A stretch of DNA of 57,167 bases from Bacillota bacterium (GCA_023409435.1 JAEYHP010000084.1:1-57167); one strand, 5' to 3'. Positions 41,978 to 50,488 are shown, counted from the stretch's first letter. The notes: generated by a model not told the origin, from the letters alone. Made by a program: numbers and translations.

Positions 41978-42175
41978 ATATATGCAGTTTCAATAAGAGC
42001 AAGAAACAGGAATTCAAAAACAAGCTATTGAGAATAAAAGAAAGCAGAAACGGATAACACAATTCCAGATTCTTTTGTTTACATACGTACGGGCCCAAAG
42101 GCGCGCAGCAAAGAAGCGGGGCGTTTCAAAGGGACCGGCAAGGTCAACTGAAATTCATGGCTTTGAGGTGACACC

Positions 42176-43666
42176 ATGGCAGAAGTAATGCTCCAGATGG
42201 AAAATATACAAAAGTATTTCCCCGGCGTCCACGCGCTCGATAATGCGGCGCTCAGCGTCAACGCAGGCGAGGTGCACGCGCTCATCGGGGAAAACGGCGC
42301 GGGAAAATCCACGCTTATGAAGATACTCGCGGGCATTTACAAAAAGGATGGCGGCACTGTGCGCGTGCACGGGCAGGAAGTGGATATCACCTCCCCCGAG
42401 CATGCAAAAGAGCTGAAGATCGGCATCATCCACCAGGAATTGAACCTCATGCCGCATCTCACGGTGTCGGAAAACATATTCATCGGCCGCGAGTTCAAAA
42501 GAGGCGTGTTTCTGGACGACGCCAAGGCGAACAGAGAGGCAAAAAAGCTCCTTGACTCGCTGCATATCGATATCGACCCCACGGCTACCATCGAATCACT
42601 CACCGTCGCCAAGCAGCAGATGGTGGAAATCGCAAAGGCGCTTTCCTTTGACAGCGAACTCCTGGTTATGGACGAACCCACCGCCGCGCTTACGGAAAAC
42701 GAGATTCAGGAACTGTTCAAATTTATCCGGAATCTTCGCGCCAAGGGCCACGGCATCATCTATATTTCCCACCGGCTGGACGAACTGCCCGTCATTACGG
42801 ACCGTATCACCGTCATGCGGGACGGCCAGTACGTAGGCACCGTCAATACCCCGGACGTCACAAAACAGCAGATCATCTCCATGATGGTGGGCCGCACCAT
42901 TTATGAGGAACCCAAGACGAAGAGCGACGTACCCGAAGGCGCGCCCGTAGTGCTCGAAGCGCGCAACCTGGTGGCGAAAAACGTAAAGGATGTGTCCTTT
43001 ACGCTCCGGCGCGGCGAGATACTGGGCTTTGCCGGGCTCATGGGCGCGGGCAGGACGGAAACCATGCGCGCTCTCTTCGGCGCGGATGAGCTTGTTTCCG
43101 GCGAGATATTTTTAAACGGCAAGCAGGTCACAATCAAATCCCCCTACGATGCGGTACGCTTAGGGATAGGCTACCTGTCCGAGGACCGTAAGGCGTTCGG
43201 CCTTGCGACCGGGCTTTCCGTACGGGAAAACTGCGTGCTGCCCAGCCTGGAAAATTACACCTGGGGCCCGTTCACCAACGACAGCAAGATAGAAAAGATC
43301 ACGCGGGAGTATATCGGCAAGATCAACATCAAGACTCCGGCCACCGCACAGCTGGCGAAGAACCTTTCCGGCGGCAACCAGCAGAAAATCGTTATTGCCA
43401 AGTGGCTCATCCGCAACTGCGATATCCTGATATTTGATGAACCGACTCGCGGCATAGACGTCGGCGCAAAGAGCGAAATTTACAAGCTGATGCGCCAGCT
43501 CGCCGAGGAAAACAAGTCCATCATCATGATCTCTTCGGAAATGCCCGAGCTTCTGCGCATGAGCGACCGCATCATCGTCATGAGCGAAGGCGCTGTCACA
43601 GGCACCGTGGACATCAGCGAAGCATCCCAGGAAAACATCATGCACTATGCGACAGCAAACATTTGA
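42176..43666 (+). CDS. Sugar ABC transporter ATP-binding protein (RbsA/MglA type, two ATPase domains)
   Basis: A 496-residue fused double ATPase energising sugar uptake. Domain 1 has Walker A GENGAGKST (about 38-46), signature LTVAKQQMVEIAKAL and Walker B LLVMDEPTAALT. Domain 2 has the degenerate Walker A GLMGAGRTE seen in this family, the signature LSGGNQQKIVIAKWL and Walker B ILIFDEPTRGIDVG. This CUT2 arrangement serves ribose, galactose, arabinose, xylose and related sugars. The start lies 10 bases after a GAGGTGA box. It leads a same-strand operon: permease 9 bases later, binding protein 74 bases on, then fucI. Confidence 0.95.
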   Translation: MAEVMLQMENIQKYFPGVHALDNAALSVNAGEVHALIGENGAGKSTLMKILAGIYKKDGGTVRVHGQEVDITSPEHAKELKIGIIHQELNLMPHLTVSENIFIGREFKRGVFLDDAKANREAKKLLDSLHIDIDPTATIESLTVAKQQMVEIAKALSFDSELLVMDEPTAALTENEIQELFKFIRNLRAKGHGIIYISHRLDELPVITDRITVMRDGQYVGTVNTPDVTKQQIISMMVGRTIYEEPKTKSDVPEGAPVVLEARNLVAKNVKDVSFTLRRGEILGFAGLMGAGRTETMRALFGADELVSGEIFLNGKQVTIKSPYDAVRLGIGYLSEDRKAFGLATGLSVRENCVLPSLENYTWGPFTNDSKIEKITREYIGKINIKTPATAQLAKNLSGGNQQKIVIAKWLIRNCDILIFDEPTRGIDVGAKSEIYKLMRQLAEENKSIIMISSEMPELLRMSDRIIVMSEGAVTGTVDISEASQENIMHYATANI

Positions 43667-43675
43667 GGTGGAAAC

Positions 43676-44662
43676 ATGGAAAACGTAAAAAGCAACAAGA
43701 CCAAACTGAACATGCAAAAGCTGCTGGCGCCGGGCGTACTCATACTGCTGTACGTGTTCTTCTCCATATTCGGAACGAACTTCTTTTCCGTTGATTATCT
43801 GATCAACATTTTGGACGCTTCCTATTACATCGGCTTTATGGCCATAGGCGTCACGTTCGTCATCATCACCGGCGGTATCGACCTTTCTCTGGGCACCACC
43901 ATGATGTGCGGCGCGCTCTTGGGCGGCGCTGCGTACAACATCTGGAAGTGGCCCATTATCGCGGCGCTCGTACTCTCCGTAGTCGTTGCCACAATCATCG
44001 GCATCATGAACGGCGTATTCGTTGCCTATTTGAAGCTGCCGCCTTTTATCGCAACGCTGGGCACCCAGATGATGGGCATGGGCTTCGGCGCCATCGTTAC
44101 CAAGGTTATGACCATGCGTTACCCCACCGTGGGCACGCCGGACGGCTGGTTCAAGTATTTGTTCTATAAAACCCAAACCGGTTTCCCGATCGGCGTGGCC
44201 TGGCTGATTGTCGCGTTCATCATCGCATACCTGCTGCTCAACAAGACGCGCTTTGGCCGCTATACGTTTGCCATAGGCTCCAACCATGAGGCCGTCCGCC
44301 TTTCGGGCATCAAGACCCAGCGCTGGATCACCGGCGTATACACGCTGTGCGGCTTCTTCTCCGGCCTTGCGGGTATCTTTTACGCCGCGGCCTATACTAC
44401 CATTATCCCCAGCACCGGCAACGGTCTTGAACTCCTAGCCATCGCGGGCGTCGTTATCGGCGGCACCTCTATGGCGGGCGGCGTGGGCAGCCTCACCGGC
44501 ACAATCATCGGCGTGTTCGTCATGAGCGTATTGAAGCAGGGCCTCATGTCCATGGGCCTGCAGGGCCATTGGCAGACGTTCTTTACCGGCTTCGTGGTCG
44601 TCGGCGCAGTGCTCATCGACAATTACCGCATGGCCGCCGCCAACAAGGTAAAGGTCGGCTGA
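43676..44662 (+). CDS. Sugar ABC transporter permease (RbsC type)
   Basis: A 328-residue inner-membrane subunit of a CUT2 transporter with about eight to ten membrane segments. The family core is clear: GVTFVIITGGIDLSLGTTMMCGALLGG, then LPPFIATLGTQMMGMGFG and the EAA-like cytoplasmic-loop region TRFGRYTFAIGSNHEAVRLSGI, with LLAIAGVVIGGTSMAGGVGSLTGTIIG near the end. It forms a homodimer with the double ATPase. GAGGTGGA precedes ATG 43676. The N-terminal tail is soluble and basic (NVKSNKTKLNMQKLL). Confidence 0.95.
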   Translation: MENVKSNKTKLNMQKLLAPGVLILLYVFFSIFGTNFFSVDYLINILDASYYIGFMAIGVTFVIITGGIDLSLGTTMMCGALLGGAAYNIWKWPIIAALVLSVVVATIIGIMNGVFVAYLKLPPFIATLGTQMMGMGFGAIVTKVMTMRYPTVGTPDGWFKYLFYKTQTGFPIGVAWLIVAFIIAYLLLNKTRFGRYTFAIGSNHEAVRLSGIKTQRWITGVYTLCGFFSGLAGIFYAAAYTTIIPSTGNGLELLAIAGVVIGGTSMAGGVGSLTGTIIGVFVMSVLKQGLMSMGLQGHWQTFFTGFVVVGAVLIDNYRMAAANKVKVG

Positions 44663-44736
44663 TTTATACAGAAAGATTTTTAAGTTTCTGGCGCTAAGAC
44701 GCCGGGAAGAAACCATAAACAGGAGGAAAGAATCTT

Positions 44737-45885
44737 ATGAAGAAGACCCTCGCGATACTGCTTGCGGCCCTGATGACCGTTGCGGTATTCGGCTGCACGG
44801 CCGCTCCGGCCCCCCAGGCTACTGAAGCTCCCGCAGCCACCGAAGCGCCCGCCGCCGCGACCGAAGCGCCCGCGGAACAGCCCGCAGGCAAACCCTACAT
44901 CGCCATCATCTCCAAGGGCTTCCAGCACCAGTTCTGGCAGACCGTAAAGATGGGCGCTGATGCCGCCGCGGCACAGTACAACGTCGATATTACCTTCGAT
45001 GGTCCCCCGTCTGAGTCTGAAATCAGCACCCAGATCGACCAGCTCAACGCCGTGCTCGCCAAGAATCCCGCCGCTCTGTGCCTGGCGGCTCTCGACACCG
45101 AGTCCGTGACCACGCAGCTCAACAACACCAAGGCCAAGGGTATCCCCGTTGTCGGCTTTGACTCCGGCGTTCCCAATGCGCCCGAAGGCACCATCGTCTC
45201 CACCGCTTCCACCAACAATGAAAACGCCGGTGCAGGCGCTGCCGACGAAATGTTCAAGCTCGTTCAGGAAAAGATCGCTGCCGCTACCCCCGAAAGCCCG
45301 GTTATCATCGGCGTATTGAGCCAGGATGCCACCTCCGCCTCCGTTGTAGGCCGTACCGTCGGCTTCCTCAACAAGATGGCTGAGCTCGCCGAAGGCGTAA
45401 AGACTGGCGAAGTTGCCATTACCGGCCACGACAAGTATGCCAAGGCTTCCACCTCCGGCAAAGTCTCCGTGGAGCTGAACATCCTCGTTCCTGCTTCCAC
45501 CAACACCACCGACGCCCAGACTACCGCGCAGGGCCTGCTGGCCAAGGCCGGTCTCGCCGGTATCTTCTGCTCCAACGAAGGCACGGTTTCCGGTCTGCTC
45601 GCCGCCACAACCGACGGCCAGGATCTCGACCGTACGAACGGCAAGTATAAGGACATCGCCGTCATCGGCTTCGACGCAGGCGCAAGCCAGAAGAACGCCG
45701 TCAAGAACGGCTGGTTCAACGGCTCCATCACGCAGGATCCGTACATGATCGGCTTCCTCGCGGTTGAACTCGCGGTTAAGTCCATGAACGGCGAAGCGGT
45801 TGACGCAATCGTTGACACCGGGTTCCAGTACTACACTGCTGCCAACATGGAAGACGCCAAGATCGCTCCCTTGCTCTACGATTAA
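44737..45885 (+). CDS. Sugar-binding lipoprotein of the ABC transporter
   Basis: A 382-residue extracellular substrate receptor, type 1 periplasmic-binding-protein fold. Signal and lipobox end at Cys20 (TVAVFGC). An Ala/Pro/Thr-rich linker (APAPQATEAPAATEAPAA...) spans residues 21-50, tethering the receptor to the membrane. The mature lobes start at KPYIAIISKGFQHQFWQTVKMGA, with PAALCLAALDTESVTTQL, and later IAVIGFDAGASQKNAVKNGWFNGSITQDPYMIGFLAV typical of the RbsB cluster. With FucI and FucU next to it, L-fucose or a similar sugar (D-arabinose, L-galactose) is the likely ligand. AGGAGG precedes ATG 44737. Confidence 0.93.
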   Translation: MKKTLAILLAALMTVAVFGCTAAPAPQATEAPAATEAPAAATEAPAEQPAGKPYIAIISKGFQHQFWQTVKMGADAAAAQYNVDITFDGPPSESEISTQIDQLNAVLAKNPAALCLAALDTESVTTQLNNTKAKGIPVVGFDSGVPNAPEGTIVSTASTNNENAGAGAADEMFKLVQEKIAAATPESPVIIGVLSQDATSASVVGRTVGFLNKMAELAEGVKTGEVAITGHDKYAKASTSGKVSVELNILVPASTNTTDAQTTAQGLLAKAGLAGIFCSNEGTVSGLLAATTDGQDLDRTNGKYKDIAVIGFDAGASQKNAVKNGWFNGSITQDPYMIGFLAVELAVKSMNGEAVDAIVDTGFQYYTAANMEDAKIAPLLYD

Positions 45886-45911
45886 TCGAAAAGCAAATAA
45901 CGCATAGCAAA

Positions 45912-45939
45912 ATGCCCCCCGTCCCTTGGCGGGGGGCAT
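45912..45939 (+). promoter_or_regulatory. GC-rich hairpin between binding-protein gene and fucI
   Basis: ATGCCCCCCG and CGGGGGGCAT form a perfect 10-bp stem with an 8-base loop. It has no U-tract, so it is probably an mRNA-stabilising or partial attenuating structure that gives more binding protein than isomerase. Confidence 0.65.
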
Positions 45940-46076
45940 CTTAACAAAATTTCTATGGCATTAAAAAGAATCTTCATGCTATCATTGCGAAGGATACCCC
46001 CTGCGGCATGAAGCGTGCGGATACATGCTGAATGCGCGCGGGAGAATATAGAGACGCACGAAAGGAGCTTACTACT

Positions 46077-47843
46077 ATGGTAAAGATCGGTATACGCCCT
46101 ACCATCGACGGCCGCCGCAACGGCGTACGCGAGGCGCTGGAAGAAAAAACGATGGGTATGGCAAAATCCGCCGCCAAACTGATTTCTGCAAACGTAAAAT
46201 ATCCGGATGGCACGCCCGTTGAGGTCGTCATCGCGGATACCACGATAGGCGGCGTGTATGAGGCCGCCAAGTGCCAGGAAAAATTCGAGCGTGAAGGTGT
46301 GGGCGTGACCCTCACCGTCACCCCCTGCTGGTGCTACGGAACGGAAACCATGGATATGGACCCCAAGACCATAAAGGCCGTATGGGGCTTTAACGGCACG
46401 GAGCGCCCGGGCGCCGTGTATCTTGCGGCGGTACTCTCCGCCCACGCACAGAAAGGCCTGCCCGCGTTCGGCATATACGGCCGGGACGTGCAGGATCTTT
46501 CGGACAACAGCATTCCCGCGGACGTTTCGGAGAAGATACTCCGGTTTGCCCGCGCGGGCGTTGCCGCAGCGTCGCTGCGCGCAAAGAGCTATTTGCAGAT
46601 CGGTTCCATGTGCATGGGCATCGCTGGCTCCATACTCAACCAGGACATGTTCCAGGAAAACTTCGGCATGCGCTCCGAGTCGGTGGATGAAACCGAGCTC
46701 CTGCGCCGCGTCGACCTCGGCATTTACGACCATGAGGAGCTCAAGCGCGCGCTCAAATGGACGAAAGAACACTGCAAGGAAGGTTTCGACCCCAACCCCG
46801 CCGACAAGCAGTTCACCCGTGAAGAGAAGGACGCGCAGTGGGAATTCTGCGTCAAGTGCATGCTGATCGTGCGGGACCTGATGGTGGGGAACCCCATCTT
46901 AGCCGAGATGGGGTTTGTAGAAGAAAGCTGCGGCCACAACGCGATCGCGGGCGGCGTCCAGGGCCAGCGCCAGTGGACGGACTACAAGCCGAATTTCGAT
47001 TTCCTGGAGGCCATGCTCAACAGCCAGTTCGATTGGAACGGCACCCGGCCTTCCTACATCGTCGCTACCGAAAACGACACGCTCAACGGCATGACCATGC
47101 TGTTCGAGCACCTCTTAACCAACACGCCCGGCATCTTCGCGGACGTACGCACCTATTGGAGTCCTGCCGCCGTCAAGCGCGTTACCGGCAAGGAATTGAC
47201 AGGGGACGCAAAGAACGGTATCATTCACCTTATCAACTCCGGCGCTGCCGCTCTGGACGGCACGGGCGCCGCCAAGGACGCCAGCGGCAACTATGCCATC
47301 AAGCCCTCCTATGAACTGACCCAGAAGGACGCCGAAGCCTGCCTGAAAGCGACCCAGTGGTGCCCCGCCAACAAGGGCTATTTCCGCGGGGGCGGGTTCT
47401 CTTCCAACTTCATCGGCGGCACGCACGGCGGCATGCCCGTCACCATGGCGCGCCTCAACTACGTCAAGGGCCTCGGCCCCGTGCTGCAGCTTGCCGAAGG
47501 CTACAGCTGTGAGCTGGATCCTGAAGTCCACGCCAAGCTGGACGGCCGCACCGACCCCACCTGGCCCACCACCTGGTTTGCGCCGCGCGTCACCGGCAAA
47601 GGCGCGTTCACGGACGTATACAGCGTCATGGCCAACTGGGGCGCGAACCACGGCGCGTTCTGCTACGGCCATGTGGGCGCAGACCTCATCACTTTTGCCT
47701 CCATGCTGCGCATTCCCGTTTCCATGCACAACGTGGAAAAGGAGCACGTATTCCGTCCCGCGGCCTGGGCCGCGTTCGGCACGGATGACCTCGAGGCTGC
47801 CGATTACCGCGCCTGCAGCGCGTTCGGGCCGCTGTACAGGTAA
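46077..47843 (+). CDS. fucI: L-fucose isomerase
   Basis: A 588-residue manganese-dependent enzyme converting L-fucose to L-fuculose (and D-arabinose to D-ribulose). Recognisable blocks: MVKIGIRPTIDGRRNGVREALEE at the start, SYLQIGSMCMGIAGS, the active-site stretch YIVATENDTLNGMTMLFEHLLTN, GFSSNFIGGTHGGMPVTMARLNYVKG and the C-terminal WGANHGAFCYGHVGADLITFASMLRIPVSMHNV. The length matches the family. AAAGGAG lies 9 bases upstream of ATG 46077. It is the last gene of the operon; no fuculokinase (fucK) or aldolase (fucA) is in the window, so they must be elsewhere or a different route is used. Confidence 0.97.
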   Translation: MVKIGIRPTIDGRRNGVREALEEKTMGMAKSAAKLISANVKYPDGTPVEVVIADTTIGGVYEAAKCQEKFEREGVGVTLTVTPCWCYGTETMDMDPKTIKAVWGFNGTERPGAVYLAAVLSAHAQKGLPAFGIYGRDVQDLSDNSIPADVSEKILRFARAGVAAASLRAKSYLQIGSMCMGIAGSILNQDMFQENFGMRSESVDETELLRRVDLGIYDHEELKRALKWTKEHCKEGFDPNPADKQFTREEKDAQWEFCVKCMLIVRDLMVGNPILAEMGFVEESCGHNAIAGGVQGQRQWTDYKPNFDFLEAMLNSQFDWNGTRPSYIVATENDTLNGMTMLFEHLLTNTPGIFADVRTYWSPAAVKRVTGKELTGDAKNGIIHLINSGAAALDGTGAAKDASGNYAIKPSYELTQKDAEACLKATQWCPANKGYFRGGGFSSNFIGGTHGGMPVTMARLNYVKGLGPVLQLAEGYSCELDPEVHAKLDGRTDPTWPTTWFAPRVTGKGAFTDVYSVMANWGANHGAFCYGHVGADLITFASMLRIPVSMHNVEKEHVFRPAAWAAFGTDDLEAADYRACSAFGPLYR

Positions 47844-47968
47844 GTATCCCGGCGCTTTTGCGCCCGGATAAATTGAATTACAGTATTCCAGTATGGGCGC
47901 TGCAACCGGCGGCCGCGCGGGGGTAACATATCCCCGCGCAGGGCAATGGTGCCGCGCCCGACAAATTT

Positions 47969-48160
47969 GTCGAAAAAGTGCCCATGTGGCACTTTTTCGA
48001 GGTTTACAGGAACACCCTGTGCCTATGGCACGGGCGCAAAGTTCCTGCAAGGAAAGCCTTGCGCTGCAAGGCCTTCCGCCGCCACCGCACATGCCGCTCT
48101 TCGGCGGTTGGAAGCCTACGGTGGGCTGCGGCCCCCCGACCCCTAAGAGATTTTTCGACA
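47969..48160 (+). repeat. Repeat family C, copy 1 (MITE-like, inverted ends)
   Basis: A 192-base element bounded by TGTCGAAAAA and TTTTTCGACA. It begins with a CGAAAAAGTGCC-CATGT-GGCACTTTTTCG hairpin, continues with AGGAACA-CCCTGTGCCTAT, AAGGAAAGCCTTGC and CCTTCCGCCGCCACCGCACA, and ends in a GC-rich half. The copy at 49448-49634 has the same order in direct orientation. The region from 47844 to 48504 otherwise holds only terminators. Confidence 0.8.
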
Positions 48161-48166
48161 GACTGC

Positions 48167-48197
48167 AAGGACGCCCTTTATAGAGCGTCCTTTTTTT
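48167..48197 (+). terminator. Terminator upstream of the SANT-protein gene
   Basis: AAGGACGC and GCGTCCTT pair across a 10-base loop and are followed by TTTTTGTT. A second weaker hairpin with T-run lies at 48300-48334 (ACGCCCG/GGGCGGGTTTT). Confidence 0.8.
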
Positions 48198-48504
48198 GTT
48201 ACACCGGCCTGTATGGGATGCATGGAAAAGAATTTCCTCTTGGTTTTGAAACTCATACAGCCGGATATGTACGGGCATCAGCGCCGCCTGAGAAAATAAA
48301 AAAACGCCCGCGAACCTTTTTATGGGCGGGTTTTCATTTCCCCGCGTCAACGTGCATAGAAATAGCTAAGAAATAGCTGTCATAGCTCCAACTTCGCAAC
48401 ATGAACACAAATTGCAAAAAAAATTCATGCACGCATGCAGGTATAAACCCGGTTGGTATGGCAATACTCACTGCATCCAAAGTATGACAGGGGAGAGATC
48501 AATC

Positions 48505-49440
48505 ATGACTGTAGAAAGACATCAATACACACAGCAACACTCCGCCCGTCTGGGTTGGAGCGCCCAGGAGGACGCCTTGCTGTTCGAGGCAGTCCGCATC
48601 GCCCGCGAGGCAGGAGCGCCGCTCAAGGCGGTGTTTGACGATATCGCGGAACGCACGGGCCGAAGGCCGAACAGCATACGCAATTATTACTACGCGCGCG
48701 TCAAGCAGGAAAACGGGAGCAACGCGCAGCTCCAGCACAACCCGGCGTTTGTTCCGTTTACGGATGAAGAGATCCACCACCTGCTCACCACGGTGCTCGG
48801 CGCGCAAGCGCGCGGGGTCTCCGTGCGGGCCTGCACGCTGCAGATGGGCAACGGCGATAACCGCGCCATGCTCCGCTACCAGAACAAGTACCGCTCCCTC
48901 CTGAAGAGCAACCCGGCCATGGTAAGGCGCGTTGCGAAAGAACTTCGGGAACAGGGGCAGTCCGCTTTCGACCCGTTTGAAAAGGCCGCGCCCGTGCGCC
49001 GCGCCGGAAGGCCGCGCAAGCAAAGCGGCAGCCTCTTAGATGTGGTGGGCGGCGTCGTCAACCAGCTCGACCGCGTGGAAGGACTGGACGTATCCGCGTT
49101 CTTTGAATCCTTAGGCGCTTTGGCCGTATCTGCGGCAAAGGGCGTCGCGGCGCAGCAGCGCCTGCAGGCAATGAACGGCGGCGAAGACATCGCGCTGCTC
49201 ATGGAAGAGAACCAGGAATTAAAAGCGCAACTCAACGACCAGAAACAGGAGCTTTCCGCCCAGCGCGAGCGTTTCACCACGCTGTTTGGCTACTTCCGCC
49301 AGCTGATGGACGTCAACCGCGAATTCCTGGGTATGACCGCCGTTACCAAGGTCAGCAGCCTGAGCAACTATATCCACGAGCTTTCCCGCAACATGGAAGA
49401 CTGCGAGAAGTGGATGTTCGATGTTACGCCCATGGCGTAA
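48505..49440 (+). CDS. SANT/Myb-like DNA-binding protein with C-terminal coiled coil
   Basis: A 311-residue soluble protein. Residues about 12-65 (LGWSAQEDALLFEAVRIARE, then FDDIAERTGRRPNSIRNYYYARVKQ) form a Myb/SANT-like helix-turn-helix comparable to RsfA-type sporulation regulators of Firmicutes. A middle helical region (VPFTDEEIHHLLTTVLGAQARG...) and a short basic AT-hook-like stretch (RRAGRPRKQSG) follow. The last part is a heptad-rich coiled coil (MEENQELKAQLNDQKQELSAQRERF). It probably binds DNA as a dimer; targets are unknown. GGGGAGAGA precedes ATG 48505. Two direct copies of repeat family C flank the gene within 350 bases. Confidence 0.8.
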   Translation: MTVERHQYTQQHSARLGWSAQEDALLFEAVRIAREAGAPLKAVFDDIAERTGRRPNSIRNYYYARVKQENGSNAQLQHNPAFVPFTDEEIHHLLTTVLGAQARGVSVRACTLQMGNGDNRAMLRYQNKYRSLLKSNPAMVRRVAKELREQGQSAFDPFEKAAPVRRAGRPRKQSGSLLDVVGGVVNQLDRVEGLDVSAFFESLGALAVSAAKGVAAQQRLQAMNGGEDIALLMEENQELKAQLNDQKQELSAQRERFTTLFGYFRQLMDVNREFLGMTAVTKVSSLSNYIHELSRNMEDCEKWMFDVTPMA

Positions 49441-49447
49441 CTTAACT

Positions 49448-49634
49448 TTCGAAAAAGTGCCTTTCATCACTTTTTCGAGGATTACAGGAACATCCTGTGC
49501 CTGCGGCACGGGCGGCTGTTCCTGCAAGGAAAGCCTTGCGACGCAAGGCCTTCCGCCGCCACCGCACATGTCGCTCTTCGGCGGTTGGAAGCTCCTAGGT
49601 GCTGCGGCCCCTGAACCCCAAGAGGTTTTCGACA
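49448..49634 (+). repeat. Repeat family C, copy 2
   Basis: A 187-base copy in the same orientation as 47969-48160, eight bases after the SANT gene stop. It starts TTCGAAAAAGTGCC and ends GGTTTTCGACAGGC; internal blocks include AGGAACATCCTGTGCC, GCAAGGAAAGCCTTGCG and TTCCGCCGCCACCGCACATG. Its first hairpin can serve as terminator of the upstream gene. Confidence 0.8.
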
Positions 49635-49708
49635 GGCTGCACTACGTCCAAGGTTTAATTTTCTACCTATAACCCCGCATCTGACATGGTGGACCCCATA
49701 ATACCCCT

Positions 49709-49750
49709 CAAATACCTCCTGTTGCAGATAATCGCAACAGGAGGTATTTG
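49709..49750. repeat. Perfect 17-bp inverted repeat upstream of the FMN lipoprotein gene
   Basis: CAAATACCTCCTGTTGC and GCAACAGGAGGTATTTG pair perfectly around an 8-base loop. There is no U-tract. The right arm contains an AGGAGG ribosome-box sequence that the stem would hide. It lies about 110 bases before the gene start. Confidence 0.65.
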
Positions 49751-49862
49751 CATAATACGGAAGCGGGCAGAATGCCGGCGCTTCCGGTACGCGCTGCGGC
49801 TGCGGTATAGCCTTCCTGTTTTTGCGCATATTAACAGCAAATATACAGGAGGATTGGTAAAA

Positions 49863-50375
49863 TTGAAAAAAATAGCTGTATTTTTGATTGCGGCGCTCAT
49901 GCTGGCTTCGGGATTCGCCTGCACCACCACGCCGGATGTGACGCCTTCCCCCGCAGTATCCGGGATACCTTCCACGGAAATTACGCCGCCCGGCGCTTCG
50001 CCGGAGGCGTCGCCCGCAACTTCGCCGGAAACTTCGCCTGGTGTATCACCGGGAACGTCGCCGGGCAGTAGCGCCGTTCCGGAGGCTTCGCCGGGTACTG
50101 GCATGACGGCTTCGGCAAAAGGATATGGCGGGGACGTGACCGCAACGCTGACGTTAAAGGATGGCAATATTGACATGCTTACGCTCAGCGGGCCGGACGA
50201 AACCGAGGGCGTGGGAAAAGCGGCCATCGAAACCTATAACAAAACGCTTGCCGAACTGAAGGGAAAACCGCTTTCCGACTTTGACCCCTCGAAGCTCGAC
50301 ACGGTATCGGGTGCCACCGTGACCTCCACCGCCGTTAAGACGGTGCTGCAAGATGTGATAGGACAGGGGACGTAA
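49863..50375 (+). CDS. FMN-binding-domain lipoprotein (flavinylated electron carrier candidate)
   Basis: A 170-residue lipoprotein. The signal ends at a lipobox LASGFAC (Cys about residue 20); a P/S/T-rich linker (PETSPGVSPGTSPGSS) runs to about residue 80. The rest is a minimal FMN_bind domain: GYGGDVTATLTLKDGNIDML, EGVGKAAIETYNKTLAELKG and DTVSGATVTSTAVKTVLQDV. The SGAT motif is the site where ApbE attaches FMN through a phosphoester bond to Thr, as in RnfG/NqrC and extracellular electron-transfer lipoproteins. No ApbE gene is in the window. TTG 49863 follows AGGAGG by 10 bases. The stop codon lies within the adjacent R-family repeat. Confidence 0.85.
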   Translation: MKKIAVFLIAALMLASGFACTTTPDVTPSPAVSGIPSTEITPPGASPEASPATSPETSPGVSPGTSPGSSAVPEASPGTGMTASAKGYGGDVTATLTLKDGNIDMLTLSGPDETEGVGKAAIETYNKTLAELKGKPLSDFDPSKLDTVSGATVTSTAVKTVLQDVIGQGT

Positions 50376-50488
50376 CCGCGCGCCGCCTGTGGCGGAAGAA
50401 GCGAGATGAAGTCCCAGTAAGCAAAGGAGCGCAAGGCAGCGGGTTGGGCCGCAACGCGGCGCGACTATTGCGAACTGTGGAGGGTAGA
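50366..50488 (+). repeat. Dispersed repeat family R, copy 6 (5' modules missing)
   Basis: Begins GGGGACGTAA (compare GGGGACGTAG in copy 2), then GCGCCGCCTGTGGCGGAAG, GAAGTCCCAGTAAGCAAAGG and GACTATTGCGAACTGTGGA. Its first ten bases overlap the last codons and the stop of the FMN lipoprotein gene. Confidence 0.75.

Noticed and set aside
44680..45939. Minus-strand frame of 419 codons rich in Gly
   Set aside because: Antisense of the sugar-binding lipoprotein gene; composition reflects the Ala/Thr-rich coding strand.
47115..48350. Minus-strand frame of 411 codons
   Set aside because: Covers antisense fucI and the non-coding C repeat; no start signal or domain.
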